A DNA stretch of 64,000 bases from Sanderia malayensis. Its lineage: Eukaryota; Cnidaria; Scyphozoa; Semaeostomeae; Pelagiidae. Both the position numbers and the translations under genes were made by a program. This document shows, piece by piece, positions 43,701-53,152 of this stretch. Where the stretch lies: contig RQOL01000863.1 in the NCBI GenBank assembly GCA_013076295.1, forward strand, positions 620,001 through 684,000. The letters are read 5' to 3'. The notes under the pieces were generated by a model. It did no database searches and had not been told where the DNA came from. It saw only the letters and a program-made list of their open reading frames with translations. Numbering within the stretch: the first letter of the stretch is position 1; every line of letters starts with the position of its first letter.

Positions 43701-46341
43701 ACGCAATGAATTTTCTCACTTATTTCGATTGAAACAAGTGAGAAAAAGTAAAAAATTCAGTCCTTGATCGGGCTACTAATTTCAAAATATTGTTTTTTGA
43801 TGGGGCACTTAATCCAGGAAATACGGTTATTAATAAAATTTCACATATTGAACATGCCTAGTATATGTCTCCGAAAGAGATCTGGATAATGTTGTCCATT
43901 ATAGAGTTTACTTTTTTTGGGTACCGTATTTACTCGAGTGAGCGCCATCCCCGTATGAGCGCCGCCCCGAATGAGCGCCGCAGTTATCTTTCCTGTAAAT
44001 GCGGCGCTATACCTCGGGAATTTATTTTCTTGTATCAAAACACACTTAAGTGTTTCAAACTTGTATATTTTACTACTAAAAGATTGTTTAAAGAGTTTTT
44101 AAAAAGCGTCGCCCCCGAATAAGCGCCGCGTGAAAAGTACTGGAAATTAAATGAGCGCCACGGCGCTCACTCGAGTAAGTACTGTAGTTGGGCATGAACA
44201 CACGTTCTACGCATTGTGCCCAACCTTCCTTCAAGTAACCGTCAAAGGTTTTGCCACAGTCCTTTAAATCATGACTATTTTCTGGAAAGAGGATAACTGT
44301 GAATAAACAAACCACAACTATCGTATTTCCAACATATGTATCCCAGCAATTTATAGATGGGATAAAAGTAAGCACACACGTTGTTCTTGAAAGTTTATAT
44401 TATGAAATACATAATTGCCGATATTCTCTTTAATCTCCTTGTACAGCTTGGCCTTTCAACCTGCTGCGGTTCGTTTTCCATCAACTTATTATTAGTTTGC
44501 CAGTCAAACGATTCCGCGCTTTGCTAAAAATATTACATACCCATGATGCTTCTTGTGTCTGAATTCGGGTTATATTTCGTTTTATGTCAAACCGCCTACG
44601 TCTACACACTGTAGTCATAGCAATGTCCTGCAGAGACAGGTGATCACTTTGATGGTTCATATGAATAGACCTATCTAATAATTCAATACTCGATCAATTA
44701 TAATTTGTATTTGATGAATAGTGTTATTGCAACTCGGGGTAACGTAATTCACCATTGTACAAGTGATTTTTGATATCGTTTTCGACAAAATTTTGGTCTG
44801 AGTTAGAGTGATACATGCGCACGAAAGTTCTTGGGACACTTGCAAAAGTACTTTTGCACAAGTACTTTTGCTAGTGTCCCTAGTGTCCCAAACAGGCTAT
44901 CAAAAACCCATTTTTGTGGGCTTTGCTCAACCCTCTAATCCCATTGAGACAATTTTGTTCTCTTAATCAGTCTCATGTGGCCAATGAAATTTTGTCATCC
45001 ATATTGCGCCACCCATGGGAATTTCTGTTGCGAAAACTAAAAAATCTTCAAAAATTTCAAGATTTTTTTATAAATTTTGCACGGAGAGTTATAGTTTCGT
45101 ATCTTTAGTCCTATTTATTTATAAATGCTAGAGAATACGTGCTGTTCTGTTTTAATTTGAGTCCATTTGGGGAACTCAAAAGTCGGTCCCCATCATCTCT
45201 ATTCAGTTATTTCTATGGTCAAAAAGAAATACTAATACAAGCCTTGATAAGTTCGACAACTTAGAAACACAAATTTGGTTAGATTTTATGGGTGGTTAAT
45301 CATAATTTGGATTTGCAAGAAGATCGACAAATGTTTACGAGTGATATCATTTGTCGGGGTTTATCTATTAACGTATATAAATCTCTGACAATTTAAATCT
45401 TTCATAAATCGGACATTTACTAACTCTATCTTTCCATTTTCTTGAACAATACTCAATACATGACTCGTACGCCTGAAGCCCCAACAGCAAAGGGACGGTC
45501 ACTTAAGATTTGAGACATTGAGAATAGATATAGGACATTGTATATAGTAAATCGTATTAAAATACCTTCGTTGTGTTGTAATCAGTTGAGTAATACAGCC
45601 AGCCATTGTGAGAATTTGCTGTGACTTTCATTTTCTCTTTTTCGATAGTGCTTCCATTTAGTTCACAGTTATCCTTCCCTCCAGCCAACTTGTAATTGAG
45701 TGACATACAGTTATAGTTCTTGATGCATTCGAGCACGCACGCCGTGTAGTCACTTCTGGTGAATTTAGTGATGATATTATTTTGCAGTTTGAAGTTCATT
45801 ATGGCCACGTTAAAGTCCGCTTCTTTCTTGCATGGCAGTCTCAAAATCCAGCAATCGACAGTTAAGCAACTTACCATTACGCTGCAGAATAAACAGAAGC
45901 TATAGATCAGCATTGATATGATTAGGATTTCAATGAATAGCAAAAGAAGATTCATTTCCCCGAGAGAATTCGACCATATCCCAATAATACCATTCCAGTA
46001 TGAAAAATTGACAAGTGACGATTCTCCGATTATTTTTTTACCCTTGAGAGTTTTTTATTTAATTTCCAGTTTCTGTCGTTTGCTGTATTAAAAGCACAAG
46101 CCTTTGTCCCGAGCTGGTTAGATACAATGAAATTTCATTTATAATGAAGTCAGTTAGGTATATAATGAAAATATATCAAATTGAGCTTGTTCCCTTGACG
46201 AAATAAATATCTTGTCTCTTAGTTGAATTGCTTAACAGTACTAGTTGAGCAGGAGTGTTTATTTATAAGTGCATCCTTTTGAGAGATAGTAGAAACTTAC
46301 CTGGTTGCTACAAGTAAAACTTTCAGTGCAACAAGACCCAT
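37754..46341 (-). CDS. secreted PAN / Cys-rich / F5/8-type (fucolectin-like) protein, copy A
   Basis: Four exons in gene order: 46341-46301 (signal peptide start MGLVALKVLLVAT), 45881-45566, 43391-43253, 38169-37754 (stop TAG). Phases 2, 0 and 1 agree at the junctions; 912 nt, 303 residues. After the signal peptide comes a PAN/apple-like domain (CVLECIKNYNCMSLNY, then a Cys and WLYYSTDYN), then a 46-residue EGF-like Cys-rich exon (CKKINSCKKDQWCIDSC), then an F5/8-type fucolectin-like module (LAVGKPSKQSSTYG, HRANDGNE, PWWNVDL, RYVTIQLL, LCEVKVYG). Such proteins are extracellular carbohydrate binders; the sugar target is not shown. The last intron holds a complete Ty3/Gypsy element ending 58 bp before the F5/8 acceptor, in the same orientation. 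It is a close paralogue of 53153-56176. Confidence 0.85.
38228..38373 (-). repeat. 3' LTR of the Ty3/Gypsy element
   Basis: 146 bp, starting TGTAATATATTGG and ending TAATCATTACA on the plus strand. I see no difference from the copy at 42596. It is short for a Gypsy LTR. It lies 58 bp upstream (in gene sense) of the acceptor of the last lectin exon. Confidence 0.96.
38374..38403 (-). promoter_or_regulatory. polypurine tract of the Ty3/Gypsy element
   Basis: Directly inside the 3' LTR the minus strand reads a long A run followed by TTAGGGAAGTGA, an almost pure purine segment, as needed to prime plus-strand DNA synthesis. Assigned by position and composition. Confidence 0.7.
38506..41949 (-). 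CDS. pol: Ty3/Gypsy pol: protease, reverse transcriptase, RNase H, integrase
   Basis: An uninterrupted frame of 1147 codons. Domains in order: aspartic protease (VDTGAT, residues 115-120), reverse transcriptase (SKIDLRQAYHQL with Asp 358; catalytic box IADD at 418-421 where YxDD is usual), RNase H (VDGSP at 566-570, TDHK at 634-637, EADYLSRH at 677-684), integrase zinc finger (H789, H792, C822, C825) and integrase catalytic core (D853, D909, E945), then a basic C-terminal domain and acidic tail. All key residues are present, so the protein looks functional. The frame overlaps gag by 377 nt and lies +1 relative to it, so the first Met at 41949 is not necessarily the true start. No chromodomain was recognised. 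Confidence 0.97.
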   Translation of the reverse strand: MPQRKTTVLNVDFLILIHIDPALRKILHVIFVEQKDILLEFVALKPPHSKNHRRNRNATEQTQDKRKPPKPSLSQKAVKRAQISNMLMQLREKTTKPPKTKTSVKINAVQVPILVDTGATVDIIDEKTLDTMNNKVKLEKTNTKIYPYGSKTPLPLKGQFQGTIESKSRYTVTQIYVVEGAGGNLLSAKTAQDLNLIQIVNRISGEATSSENKCEEADSEKKENTPKTTDDKIQAIIEKHKNVFIGEGKLKDEKIKLHIRDEVKPVIQAQRRIPYHMRKAVSQELKKLEETDIIEKVKDQATPWISPIVCTPKKDGGIRLCVDMREANQAIERERHLMPTLADFKAEVNGSKYFSKIDLRQAYHQLELAQESRFITTFSTHEGLFRFKRLNYGTSSAAEIFQNVLQRNLSDIRGVKNIADDIIIHGKTRIDHDRALEKCLQRLNDLNLKAKGTKCKFLEKEIKFYGLIFTENGTKPDPERIDKLVKVQPPKNATEVRSFLGMANTCHEYIRDYATITEPLRDLTKKKTEFKWTPVHQKAFEKLKKALTQTPVMAYFDTQKHTLLIVDGSPIGISAILCQRQNANSPYKIISYGSRGLTPVEQRYSQTDVEGLSLVWGIEHFRLFLIGSEFDVVTDHKALEAIFNNPRSKPPARVERWMLRLQPYNFRVIHKKGSLNEADYLSRHPVTAQNKDTNEETVAENYVNFLIEHAIPIKMTLQEIREATKKDPTLLKVRENILSGKWNKNENDTKHYQKCAEEITINAEEDILLKGNRIIIPEALQTRATQLAHIGHQGVEKTKSLMREKVWFPNLDKTVKEIIDNCIACQATGPSQPNEPMAITPTPDSPWDTVAIDFKGPIPNSSEYLLVVTDVYSKYPEVEIVRSLEAKAIIPKLDQIFARHGIPNNMRSDNGPPFNGQEFKRYTELLGINWQSSTPLWPQGNANAESVMKPLGKMLKSASIEGKNWKQELQKFLLSFRSTPHCSTKVAPCELLFNRSIRGQLPELTNQKVVNKHKQARENICHKKEKNKIYYDQRNRAKESPIQVGDTVICKQPKQNSFTPRYNPRRLKVIEKRGNRVTAQRENFKITRNISYFKKVPAEDIQEESDEEYDNRENHPEEEQDVQYRRSGRQRGNINRYGNPIPSELID
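41573..42517 (-). CDS. gag: Ty3/Gypsy gag
   Basis: A 314-codon frame beginning MANQLPPMQPF, 78 bp inside the 5' LTR. The N-terminal two thirds has the helical retrotransposon-gag fold signature (residues about 25-160, with YFEPEKNRLYQTYMFR). A zinc-knuckle region follows: CFKC at 197-200 within a variant Cys/His cluster, then a perfect C-x2-C-x4-H-x4-C knuckle at 218-231. The tail is Lys/Arg-rich then acidic. The last part overlaps the protease region in another frame; pol must be expressed by a frame change upstream of the DTGA motif. Confidence 0.95.
   Translation of the reverse strand: MANQLPPMQPFLPKSDVTNTSARWSLWMERFDTYLKAMNIRDEGRRRALLLYQVGDEVYKIFKTLPDRGDDNNYGAAVECLTKYFEPEKNRLYQTYMFRQAKQRDDETLDEFHTRLRQLAKYCEFNDEDFEIKLQIVCCGKSSRLRKKALRENNFSLTDMLIEGRKSESSSAQATGIEQMTQNEQIVNKIAPEKNNCFKCGFSYPHTHRPCPAKDSTCNICGTKGHFARVCRSKTTTQQKPQKKPQRNRANTRQKKTAKAITVSESSEESSDFEYAYAVEGKNNKTAQDQNFSENKCSSSSNFGGHWSNCRYYR
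42582..42594 (-). promoter_or_regulatory. primer-binding site, probably for tRNA-Ser
   Basis: One base inside the 5' LTR the minus strand reads TGGCGACGAGGAT. It starts with TGG, the complement of a tRNA CCA end. The remainder matches, from memory, the 3' acceptor and T-arm end of metazoan tRNA-Ser (GCU). The assignment of the tRNA is inferred; the site itself is well placed. Confidence 0.75.
42596..42741 (-). repeat. 5' LTR of the Ty3/Gypsy element
   Basis: 146 bp with the same sequence as the 3' LTR by eye, including TGTAATATATTGG and TAATCATTACA ends. It is followed by the duplicated target GCCGC at 42742-42746. Confidence 0.96.
43922..44185. mobile_element. palindromic MITE, TACCGTATTTACTCGAG family
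   Basis: Starts TACCGTATTTACTCGAGTGA and ends CACTCGAGTAAGTACTGTA, imperfect inverse. GAGCGCCGC-type submotifs lie next to both ends. It lies in the intron between the PAN and Cys-rich exons of lectin copy A. An orphan right end (CCAGGAAATACGGTT) lies just before, near 43812. Confidence 0.8.
44833..44880. repeat. nested short palindrome
   Basis: GGGACACT and AGTGTCCC bracket a region containing the perfect 18-bp palindrome TGCAAAAGTACTTTTGCA (about 44840-44857) and a second AGTACTTTTGC copy. AGTGTCCC then repeats once more directly after. It could extrude as a hairpin. Non-coding, in an intron of lectin copy A. Confidence 0.75.
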
Positions 46342-46830
46342 TTTCGCAGCTCACAATCTTTGTGCTATCAGTTCACTTCACAAATGTACGAGTGGGATAT
46401 AAACGATGCAATGTATATTCAAATATTCAATGGTAATTTGTACTCACAACAATACTTAATTATCGTAGGAGTGAATTAATTATTAATGCGATTGAAACAA
46501 TTCAAATATAGCCACCAGCCGGTTTGGTAAATATAACAATGCAATAAATTGATAATATAATGATCAACTTCCCTTTTGTAAACAGCCTTGGCGTTAATAC
46601 GGGCTTTCATTCTCTTGAAAGTAGTTGTTTGTACGCCCTGTTTCGCTTTTAGTAGTTGTTTGTACGCCCTGTAGAAACGCATGTTTCCACGTTCATGCGT
46701 TTTATTTCGTTGTGTTCTACGTCGCCGTAATTTGCTCTATTGTATTTGTTCCCAGGACGCGTAGTTTCCTTTGTTGTGGGGCGTGCGGCGTGGCGTTGCT
46801 TTAAATACCTTAGATGGTAGCATTTTAGTT

Positions 46831-47790
46831 TAAAGGCCTACTGCAATCAAAGATCATTTTCCCATTTTATTGCAAAAAATGAAATTTCAATTTTTACTTA
46901 TTACTTTGGTGCCTGTTTTGTTTTTATTTGATCACGATAAGTGTACTAAATTTGGCTTTGAAATGGGGCACTGACATGGTATGACGTCATAGCCATGACA
47001 CGGATCGACTTTTATAATGGGATCGGGTATCGGGAAAAGGTTTTCAAATCTGCACTTAGCGCAACCCCGGCCCTTATTAAAAAATCGTTTCCCAGGGTAC
47101 AAAACTATAACCTTCCACGCGTTGTTTCAGTTATTAACCAAAAAATTGAACTTACGGTAACGCTATAACGGCGTTTTGAAAAAGGGTACTACAAACCGCG
47201 CGGTCAGTCGAACGACATTTTATTCCGCGCGGTCATATTTCCAAGCAGCAGGAAGCATTCACAAAGGAAGTTTGTCAGAAATCATGGATGGCGGAGCTGT
47301 GTTAGTAAAACTAGTAACAAACACGATGGTCCGGGTTGTTGTTAGAGGACCAGGCAAAGTAAGCTGTTACAGCAGTTAAGTTAATAAATGGGATTTTCAA
47401 GCAGCCGTTTTCAAAACAAATTTGAAATGAAATGAAACAGATCAGGAGAGCTGAAGGCGTGCGTTTTGCTCACATCACACATAGGCCAGAGACAAATTAA
47501 GAACATAAAGTTACGGAAACACCAGCTTCATTTTTTGTCCATTTGGAATTTTGGAACCATCGTGTTTTAACAGAAAACTTGTAACTCCTCTGACTATGAT
47601 AATAAATTGCGTGAATGACGTCATGGCTGTCGCAGTTGAAATGGCAAAATCGACGACTTCGCGGGCTTGCAAAAAGAGTTCTATTGGATCAATTTTCATT
47701 CTGAAAACGGTTTTATGATCAGTTCGAATACATTTATCATGAAATGCAAAAAAGTCATATCACTTTTTTGATTGCAGTAGGCCTTTACGT
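46831..47790. mobile_element. DNA transposon remnant with TAAAGGCCTACTGCAATCAAA termini
   Basis: The left end AAAGGCCTACTGCAATCAAA is mirrored at the right by TTTGATTGCAGTAGGCCTTT. The roughly 960-bp interior has no long frame; it holds TGACGTCA-like motifs near both ends and a short frame starting near 47284 (ATGGATGGCGGAGCT). The target duplication is ambiguous because the terminus itself is A/T-flanked. It is in the 5' flank of lectin copy A. Confidence 0.6.
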
Positions 47791-48511
47791 CTTGTCCCAC
47801 GGCTTTGGGGCCAGTCCTTACCCTTCCATTCATTTCCCGAAACTCCAGGACTAATTCCCATTGGGAGATTGCCAACAGAGCGACAGGAGGAAGTACAAGA
47901 AGCTGTCGAAAGAGGGATTGCCAGACCCAGGCCTCTCGCCTTCGGCAGGTCATCCAACCCCCTGCACGTTTTGGGGAGTTTGGGGTGTGCAGGCCAAGCC
48001 TGTCCCAAGCTCAACATTAATATTTAATCTCATATGTCAAATTTTTGTATCTGGACATTCTCTAGCAATCAATACTTTCCCATACACTAAAATTGCAGGC
48101 CTTACTACCCAGAGACTTGGACATTACCAACCATAAAAGAGACTTGATGGGCTCTAAACCAATGCAGATCGTGTCCAAAAATGTACGTTGATAGTCTCGA
48201 GCATCCTTGAAAGCCAGCCAGGGAAATCCTCAACCTCTATCATCATTGTTAAAGCAGAAACACTTCCAATTTGCGGGCCACTCCCACTTATCCCCTTACA
48301 GTTCCAAGGTATTCACACAGACTTAATCATAGCCTACACAGACAGCCATACTATAGGCAAGTGACTTGAACTTGAACACCAGGATGAAAAATAAGAATCT
48401 TAGAATAATACGAACATCGAACGAATTCTTATCAGAGAAAGGCCATCCATGAATTCATTGTCCCCAGAACGAACTTTCGGGCAGCCGAATGGAAACAGGA
48501 ATACTGTGATA

Positions 48512-48585
48512 ACAACAATATTAATAATAATAATGTTAATAATAATAATAATAATATTAATAATAGCAATAATAATAAATAATAC
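48512..48585. repeat. AAT/ATT trinucleotide microsatellite
   Basis: Interrupted run of AAT units (AATAATAATAATGTTAATAA and similar) within otherwise unassigned sequence of duplication unit A. Confidence 0.85.
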
Positions 48586-49744
48586 ATATTTGCAAAGGAT
48601 GAGCATTTTCAGTACAATTAAAATACTGCTGTCAACTGCCGGAAAATGTTAATTAATTTTACAAATATAGTTAATCACTTTATTTACCAACCGACTATAT
48701 TAACCGCTAGGATAATCAGCATTCATAAGGACATAAATATTTAAAGATGTTATTCAGTTGTGAGGTTTCTAATTCACTGGTCGGGATACTTGTAGCATTC
48801 AATACGATAACTCTTATGTTCAAGTGAAGCCAGGTGCCCCAGGTGTGTGGTATAAACTGACTAATTACTTTTTCGGATTGCAATTTACTAAGACAAGACC
48901 TAACTGTTTTACTAAGATTCACAACACTTTCTTTAATATCTACCCGCAAGGGCCTGAAGCAATCGATTTGTTTCATTCTTTCCACGAATTGATATGGAAA
49001 TGTTTTATAGCTTAATGACTTGATAAAAAACACAAACGTGACAAACGAAACAATATTTTCAAATATTCTTACGTGATGTTAGAAGCAAAGCATCGAAACG
49101 TCGATTCGGCCAGTCAAGATATTTGAAATTGCCTTAGCAGTTATTGGGTGAGACCTGAAGCGTGAGGAAAGTCAGTTGAGCATTTTTAATGCTTGCAGAT
49201 ATTCTGCAACCTTGCCTTTTAGACAGGGCATATAGTCTGACAAACTAACAAACATGCTAATGTTTGTTTTTATGGTTGGAATCGATAGATTAGACCATCA
49301 GCTTTCAGAATTCACCGCATACCTTTCCGAAAAACGTTTTGTTTTCACGTGATCGATGACGTCATATTAAGACAAATTTTAACAATTAAAGTCTGATTAC
49401 TTTTAACAGGAATGAGATATCAAAATAAAAATTGCATTTCTGGAAACAGCTCAAATAGACCTATCGAATGATATATATTTTTTTAATTTTTGATGAGATG
49501 AGCATTTTGGTTGATGACGTCATCGAATTTTTTTCCTCTTCTTTTTGAATAGTTAGTTTCTTTCAATGCCTCATAAATCCATATTATCTCATTAGGACGT
49601 CTCCTCGTTCACTCCAGTTCGAAAAACGAACACTATAATTGATGTTTCAAAAAAATTCGCCTGTTTTCGGCACTTTATTTTCATTTTTTGATGCCAAAAC
49701 CTGGTCTCGCACATGTTGTTGGTTTATCGCTTTCGAAGTTCGCT

Positions 49745-51019
49745 CTTTGGAAGTTGTTAGATACAACTTGTCATTTCGGTTTTACATGTTTTGAAGTGCA
49801 AGCTACTTAAATGCAGAGCAGTTTTGGCACACGGTATACAATAGGCTACGTTAAAAATTTCAAAGAAAAAATCGCCATCCGACGAATTTGTCTTTTCTTT
49901 ACGAAAAGTCGCTTCCCCATTCAGAAGCGCTTGAATCTTTTTATAGACGCACTTACTAAATTCTTTATATTTCATATCACTCTCAATCTCTTGTGGCAGT
50001 ACTGAAGGATGTTCCTTTGCTGTTTTCCTTTTGCATAATGGCTCTCCCTCATCTTTTTCAACTACTTCGTCTGCTTCAGAGCCAGCTGCTCTATTGTTTC
50101 TCGATCTCAATTTCTTTCTGTGAATGAGTCAATTAGAGAGTTGCTTTGCTATGATCCATTTGGGTGTAATTGTAGATTTGATATAGTCAATTGTCCGGCC
50201 GAACTGCGCAATGGCTACAGTTGTTAACGAATATTTCAAACAATTTTGCAAAATGTAACATTGCAAGTGCACACGCTTTATTTCTGGACACGAAGTCTTG
50301 GGATCTGGCAAAAGCGGAGCTGATGATTTTACTTGATCTTCAAATAATGTTTCATCCGTGTCTCAAAGTAACTCTCTCTGCTATCTCCATTGCACTCTTT
50401 GTAAAAGTCGCCCGGCATCTGCTATTGTGTCGTCAGTTAAAACGTCCTCTACCCCTAAATTGCGCATTTGCGCTAGACTGCTCGGATCCTTGGTTGTTCT
50501 TTTCAAAACTTTCATTTTTCCTACGTTAAACTTGTAGGCAGTTTTATCGCACTATTTGAGGGAGCACTGTGAAGACATCAGGACCAAACTTTTCAAATAT
50601 TTTCCTCACATGAATAGATCTGCAAATGCCACGATCTTTCTGTGGGATGCTGTGTCATTCCATAGAACAGCAAAACGAGAACATCTGTATCTTTTGCGAC
50701 AATTTCAGCGGGAGATTCTTTAATGGCAGCATTCAGAACAAACCTGGTATATGCTTCTTCGTGGTGGCAATTTCGTATTTTCTCAATTCCTTCTCTCCAT
50801 ATCTTCAACGTGTCTTCTTTGCAAGAAATGACAAGCGGAATATCTTTCTACCCTCGTTGTTTCTGAAAAAGGAGCTAGCAAGTTGAATAAGACCTTCTTT
50901 GTCGACATTGCTGCTGAAGAGCTGAGCCCAATTTTTTCCTTGCAACATTTTTCGGTCAACACATTCGAGATGAACTGTGTGAGAAATTTTGCCTGGGCAT
51001 ATTCAACAGTTTGAGCCAA
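49745..51019 (-). pseudogene. transposon-borne nuclease-like protein remnant (HEEAxTR/DTDV family), centre and left arm
   Basis: Minus-strand fragments run through the centre (50783-51019, then in another frame 50593-50808 with HEEAYTR and AKDTDVLVLLFY), then in the left arm a KMKVLKR / LGVEDVLTDD segment, PDPKTSCPEIKRVHLQCY (50129-50311) and an acidic to Lys-rich tail with a Cys pattern (49757-50110). The order matches the first foldback (HEEAGTR, DTDV, KxKAMKR, EAIKRVHCQVF). It has several frame breaks and no intact N-terminus. Function as a transposition protein or nuclease is inferred from family and context. Confidence 0.6.
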
Positions 51020-51217
51020 AGGGCAGGATGTTGCTGTGTGTTTGTTTCTTTAAAATAAATTAAAACTCACTATTCAGACCCGTACAAATTGGAGCGCAAG
51101 GGGGGGGGGCACCAGCCCTCAAATAATTATAAAATTCCTTTTTTCTCAGTAATTGTTCTCCAAACGTTAGTATCCCCCAATAATTTTAGCTTTTCTGCAG
51201 TCTTTATATTCGAAAAT

Positions 51218-51980
51218 AAAGTGAAAGTTTTGAAAAGAGCAATCAAGGATCCGGGCGGTCTAGTACCAACGCGCAATTTAGGGGTGGAGGAAGTTTTAAC
51301 TGAGGACACAATAGCAGATGCCGGGCGACTTTTTCAAAAAAGTCCAATGGAGGTAACAGAGAGAGTTGTGTTGAGACACGGATGAAACATTATTTGAAGA
51401 TCAAGTAAAATCATCAGCTCCGCTTTTGCCAGATCCCAAGACTTCGTGTCCAGAAATAAAGTGTGTGCACTTACAATGTTACATTTCACAAAATTGTTTG
51501 AAACATTCGTTAACAACTGTATCCATTGCGAACTTCGGCTGGACAATTGATTATACCAAATCTACAATTACACCCAAATGGATCATAGCAAAGCAACTCT
51601 CTAATTGACTCATTCGCAGAAAGAAATCGAGATCGAGAAACAATAGAGCAGCTGGCTCTGAAGCAGACGAAGTAGTTGAAAAAGATGAGGGAGAGCCATT
51701 ATGCAAAAGGAAAACAGCAAAGGAACATCCTTCAGTACTGCCAAAAGAGATTGAGAGCGATATGAAATATAAAGAATTTACTAAGTCCGTCTAGAAAAAG
51801 ATTCAAGCGCTTCTGAATCGGAAAGCGATTTTTCGTCAAGGAAAGACAAATTCGTCGGATAGCGATTTTTTCTTTGAAGTTTTTAACGTAGCCTATTGTA
51901 AACCGTGTACCAATACTGCTCTGCATTTAAGTAGCTTGCATTTCAAAACATGTAAAACCGAAATGACAAGTTGTATCTAA
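51218..51980 (+). pseudogene. inverted copy of the same remnant, right arm
   Basis: Plus-strand counterpart of the left arm: KVLKRAIKDPG, LGVEEVLTEDTIADAGRL, PDPKTSCPEIKCVHLQCY (51426-51608) and RNNRAAGSEADEVVEKDEGE. The last segment contains an in-frame stop (KEFTKSV then TAG) absent from the left arm. It lacks the HEEA and DTDV part. Arm divergence shows the foldback is older than the one at 19975. Confidence 0.65.
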
Positions 51981-53152
51981 CAACTTCCAAAGAGCGAACT
52001 TCGAAAGCGATAAACCAACAACATGTGCGAGACCAGGTTTTGGCATCAAAAAGTGAAAATGAAGTGCCGAAAACAGGCGAATTTTTTTGAAACACCAATT
52101 ATAGTGTTCGTTTTTCGAACTGGAGTGAACGAGGAGACGTCCTAATGAGGTAATATGGATTTATGAGGCATTGAAAGAAACTAACTATTCAGAAAGAAGA
52201 GGAAAAAAATTCGATGACGTCATCAACCAAAATGCTCATCTCATCAAAAATTAAAAAAATATATATCATTCGATAGGTCTATTTGAGCTGTTTCCAGAAA
52301 TGCAATTTTCATTTTGATATCTCATTCCTGTTAAAAGTAATCAGACTTTAATTGTTAAAATTTGTCTTAATATGACGTCATCGATCACGTGAAAACAAAA
52401 CGTTTTTCGGAAAGGTATGCGGTGAATTCTGAAAGCTGATGGTCTAATCTATCGATTCCAACCATAAAAACAAACATTAGCATGTTTGTTAGTTTGTCAG
52501 ACTATATGCCCTGTCTATTTGGCATAAAACAATTTTTATTGGCGAAGTTGGCGAATGGGTAGTACTTTTGGTATGGTAGTACTTTTGACTGTAGCAACGT
52601 AGTTCTTGTATTCATTGGGATTGTTAGAAAACGCATTTTCCCCTCTACCCGCGTTTGGTTTGCGTTTTATTTGCGCTTTCCAGGCGTTGTATGAAATTTG
52701 GAGGCGATGACTTCATGAGTAACCCTGCATATTCTGGCCCTAAGCCTCACTTTAACCTTAATCCTTACGTTAACACTAACCCGAATCCTAACGATGACCC
52801 CAACCCTGAACTTTGGGATATTCTTACATTAAGTCTTATACGAATACTCCGTGCAATATTGTTCTAAATTTATTGGTTTGGTGACTACGTTTGATGAAGA
52901 TCCTTTTGTTTTTTTGCAAAACAAGAATGACCTTCATGTTTTGTTAGGAAGTGGAGACCTCTCCCAAAGGATTCATAATGTAACCAATTCCTGTCAAGAC
53001 ATCAAGCTTAATTCTGAACTACAGTGTAACTAGACATTTAACAATGAGCTCACAAATAGTTTTGGCAACTTTACATTTTGTGTTCCTATTTACAAGTTCG
53101 AGAGATGTCCTGGTTTTGCTCCAGAAACAACACTTGCTTGTTTTCGTTACTA

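Larger units (their letters stand above)
37570..49125. repeat. segmental duplication unit A
   Basis: This unit is repeated in the same orientation at 52974-59105. Shared blocks appear in the same order: 3' flank (AAGACATCAAGCTTA), F5/8 exon, intron block (for example 43141-43252 with 53827-53957), Cys-rich exon, PAN exon, signal-peptide exon, and a block at 48716-49122 matching 58730-59104. Unit A is longer mainly because of the 4.5-kb Ty3/Gypsy insertion and elements in its 5' flank. End coordinates are approximate. Confidence 0.8.
49220..52517. mobile_element. 3298-bp foldback transposon, arms about 1300 bp, TTT target duplication
   Basis: Left arm about 49220-50520 and right arm about 51217-52517 are inverted copies. 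Landmarks add up to 101737 (49811/51926, 50129/51608, 50191/51546), so again no net indel, but the arms show many more substitutions than the 19975-22930 element. Outer ends are TAGACAGGGCATATAG and its inverse, flanked by TTT (49217-49219 and 52518-52520). The roughly 700-bp centre holds a minus-strand gene remnant continued in the left arm. Termini (TAG-R-CAGGG), 3-bp duplication and protein family are shared with the first foldback. It sits between duplication units A and B. Confidence 0.88.

Noticed and set aside
47760..48020. Overlapping 71-91 codon frames on both strands in a GC-richer patch
   Set aside because: Several frames are open by composition; no family or splice structure identified. 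It may be a decayed gene or repeat, but this is not supportable.
48505..48590. Apparent CRISPR-like or short-repeat array
   Set aside because: It is a plain AAT microsatellite without spacers; the host is eukaryotic.
48716..49033. 105-codon minus-strand frame in unit A
   Set aside because: The homologous block in unit B has indels that break the frame, and the encoded text has no recognised domain.
50191..50529. 112-codon plus-strand frame in the left foldback arm
   Set aside because: It is antisense to the PDPKTSCPEIKRVH remnant, which matches the family seen in the other foldback; the plus frame is the shadow.
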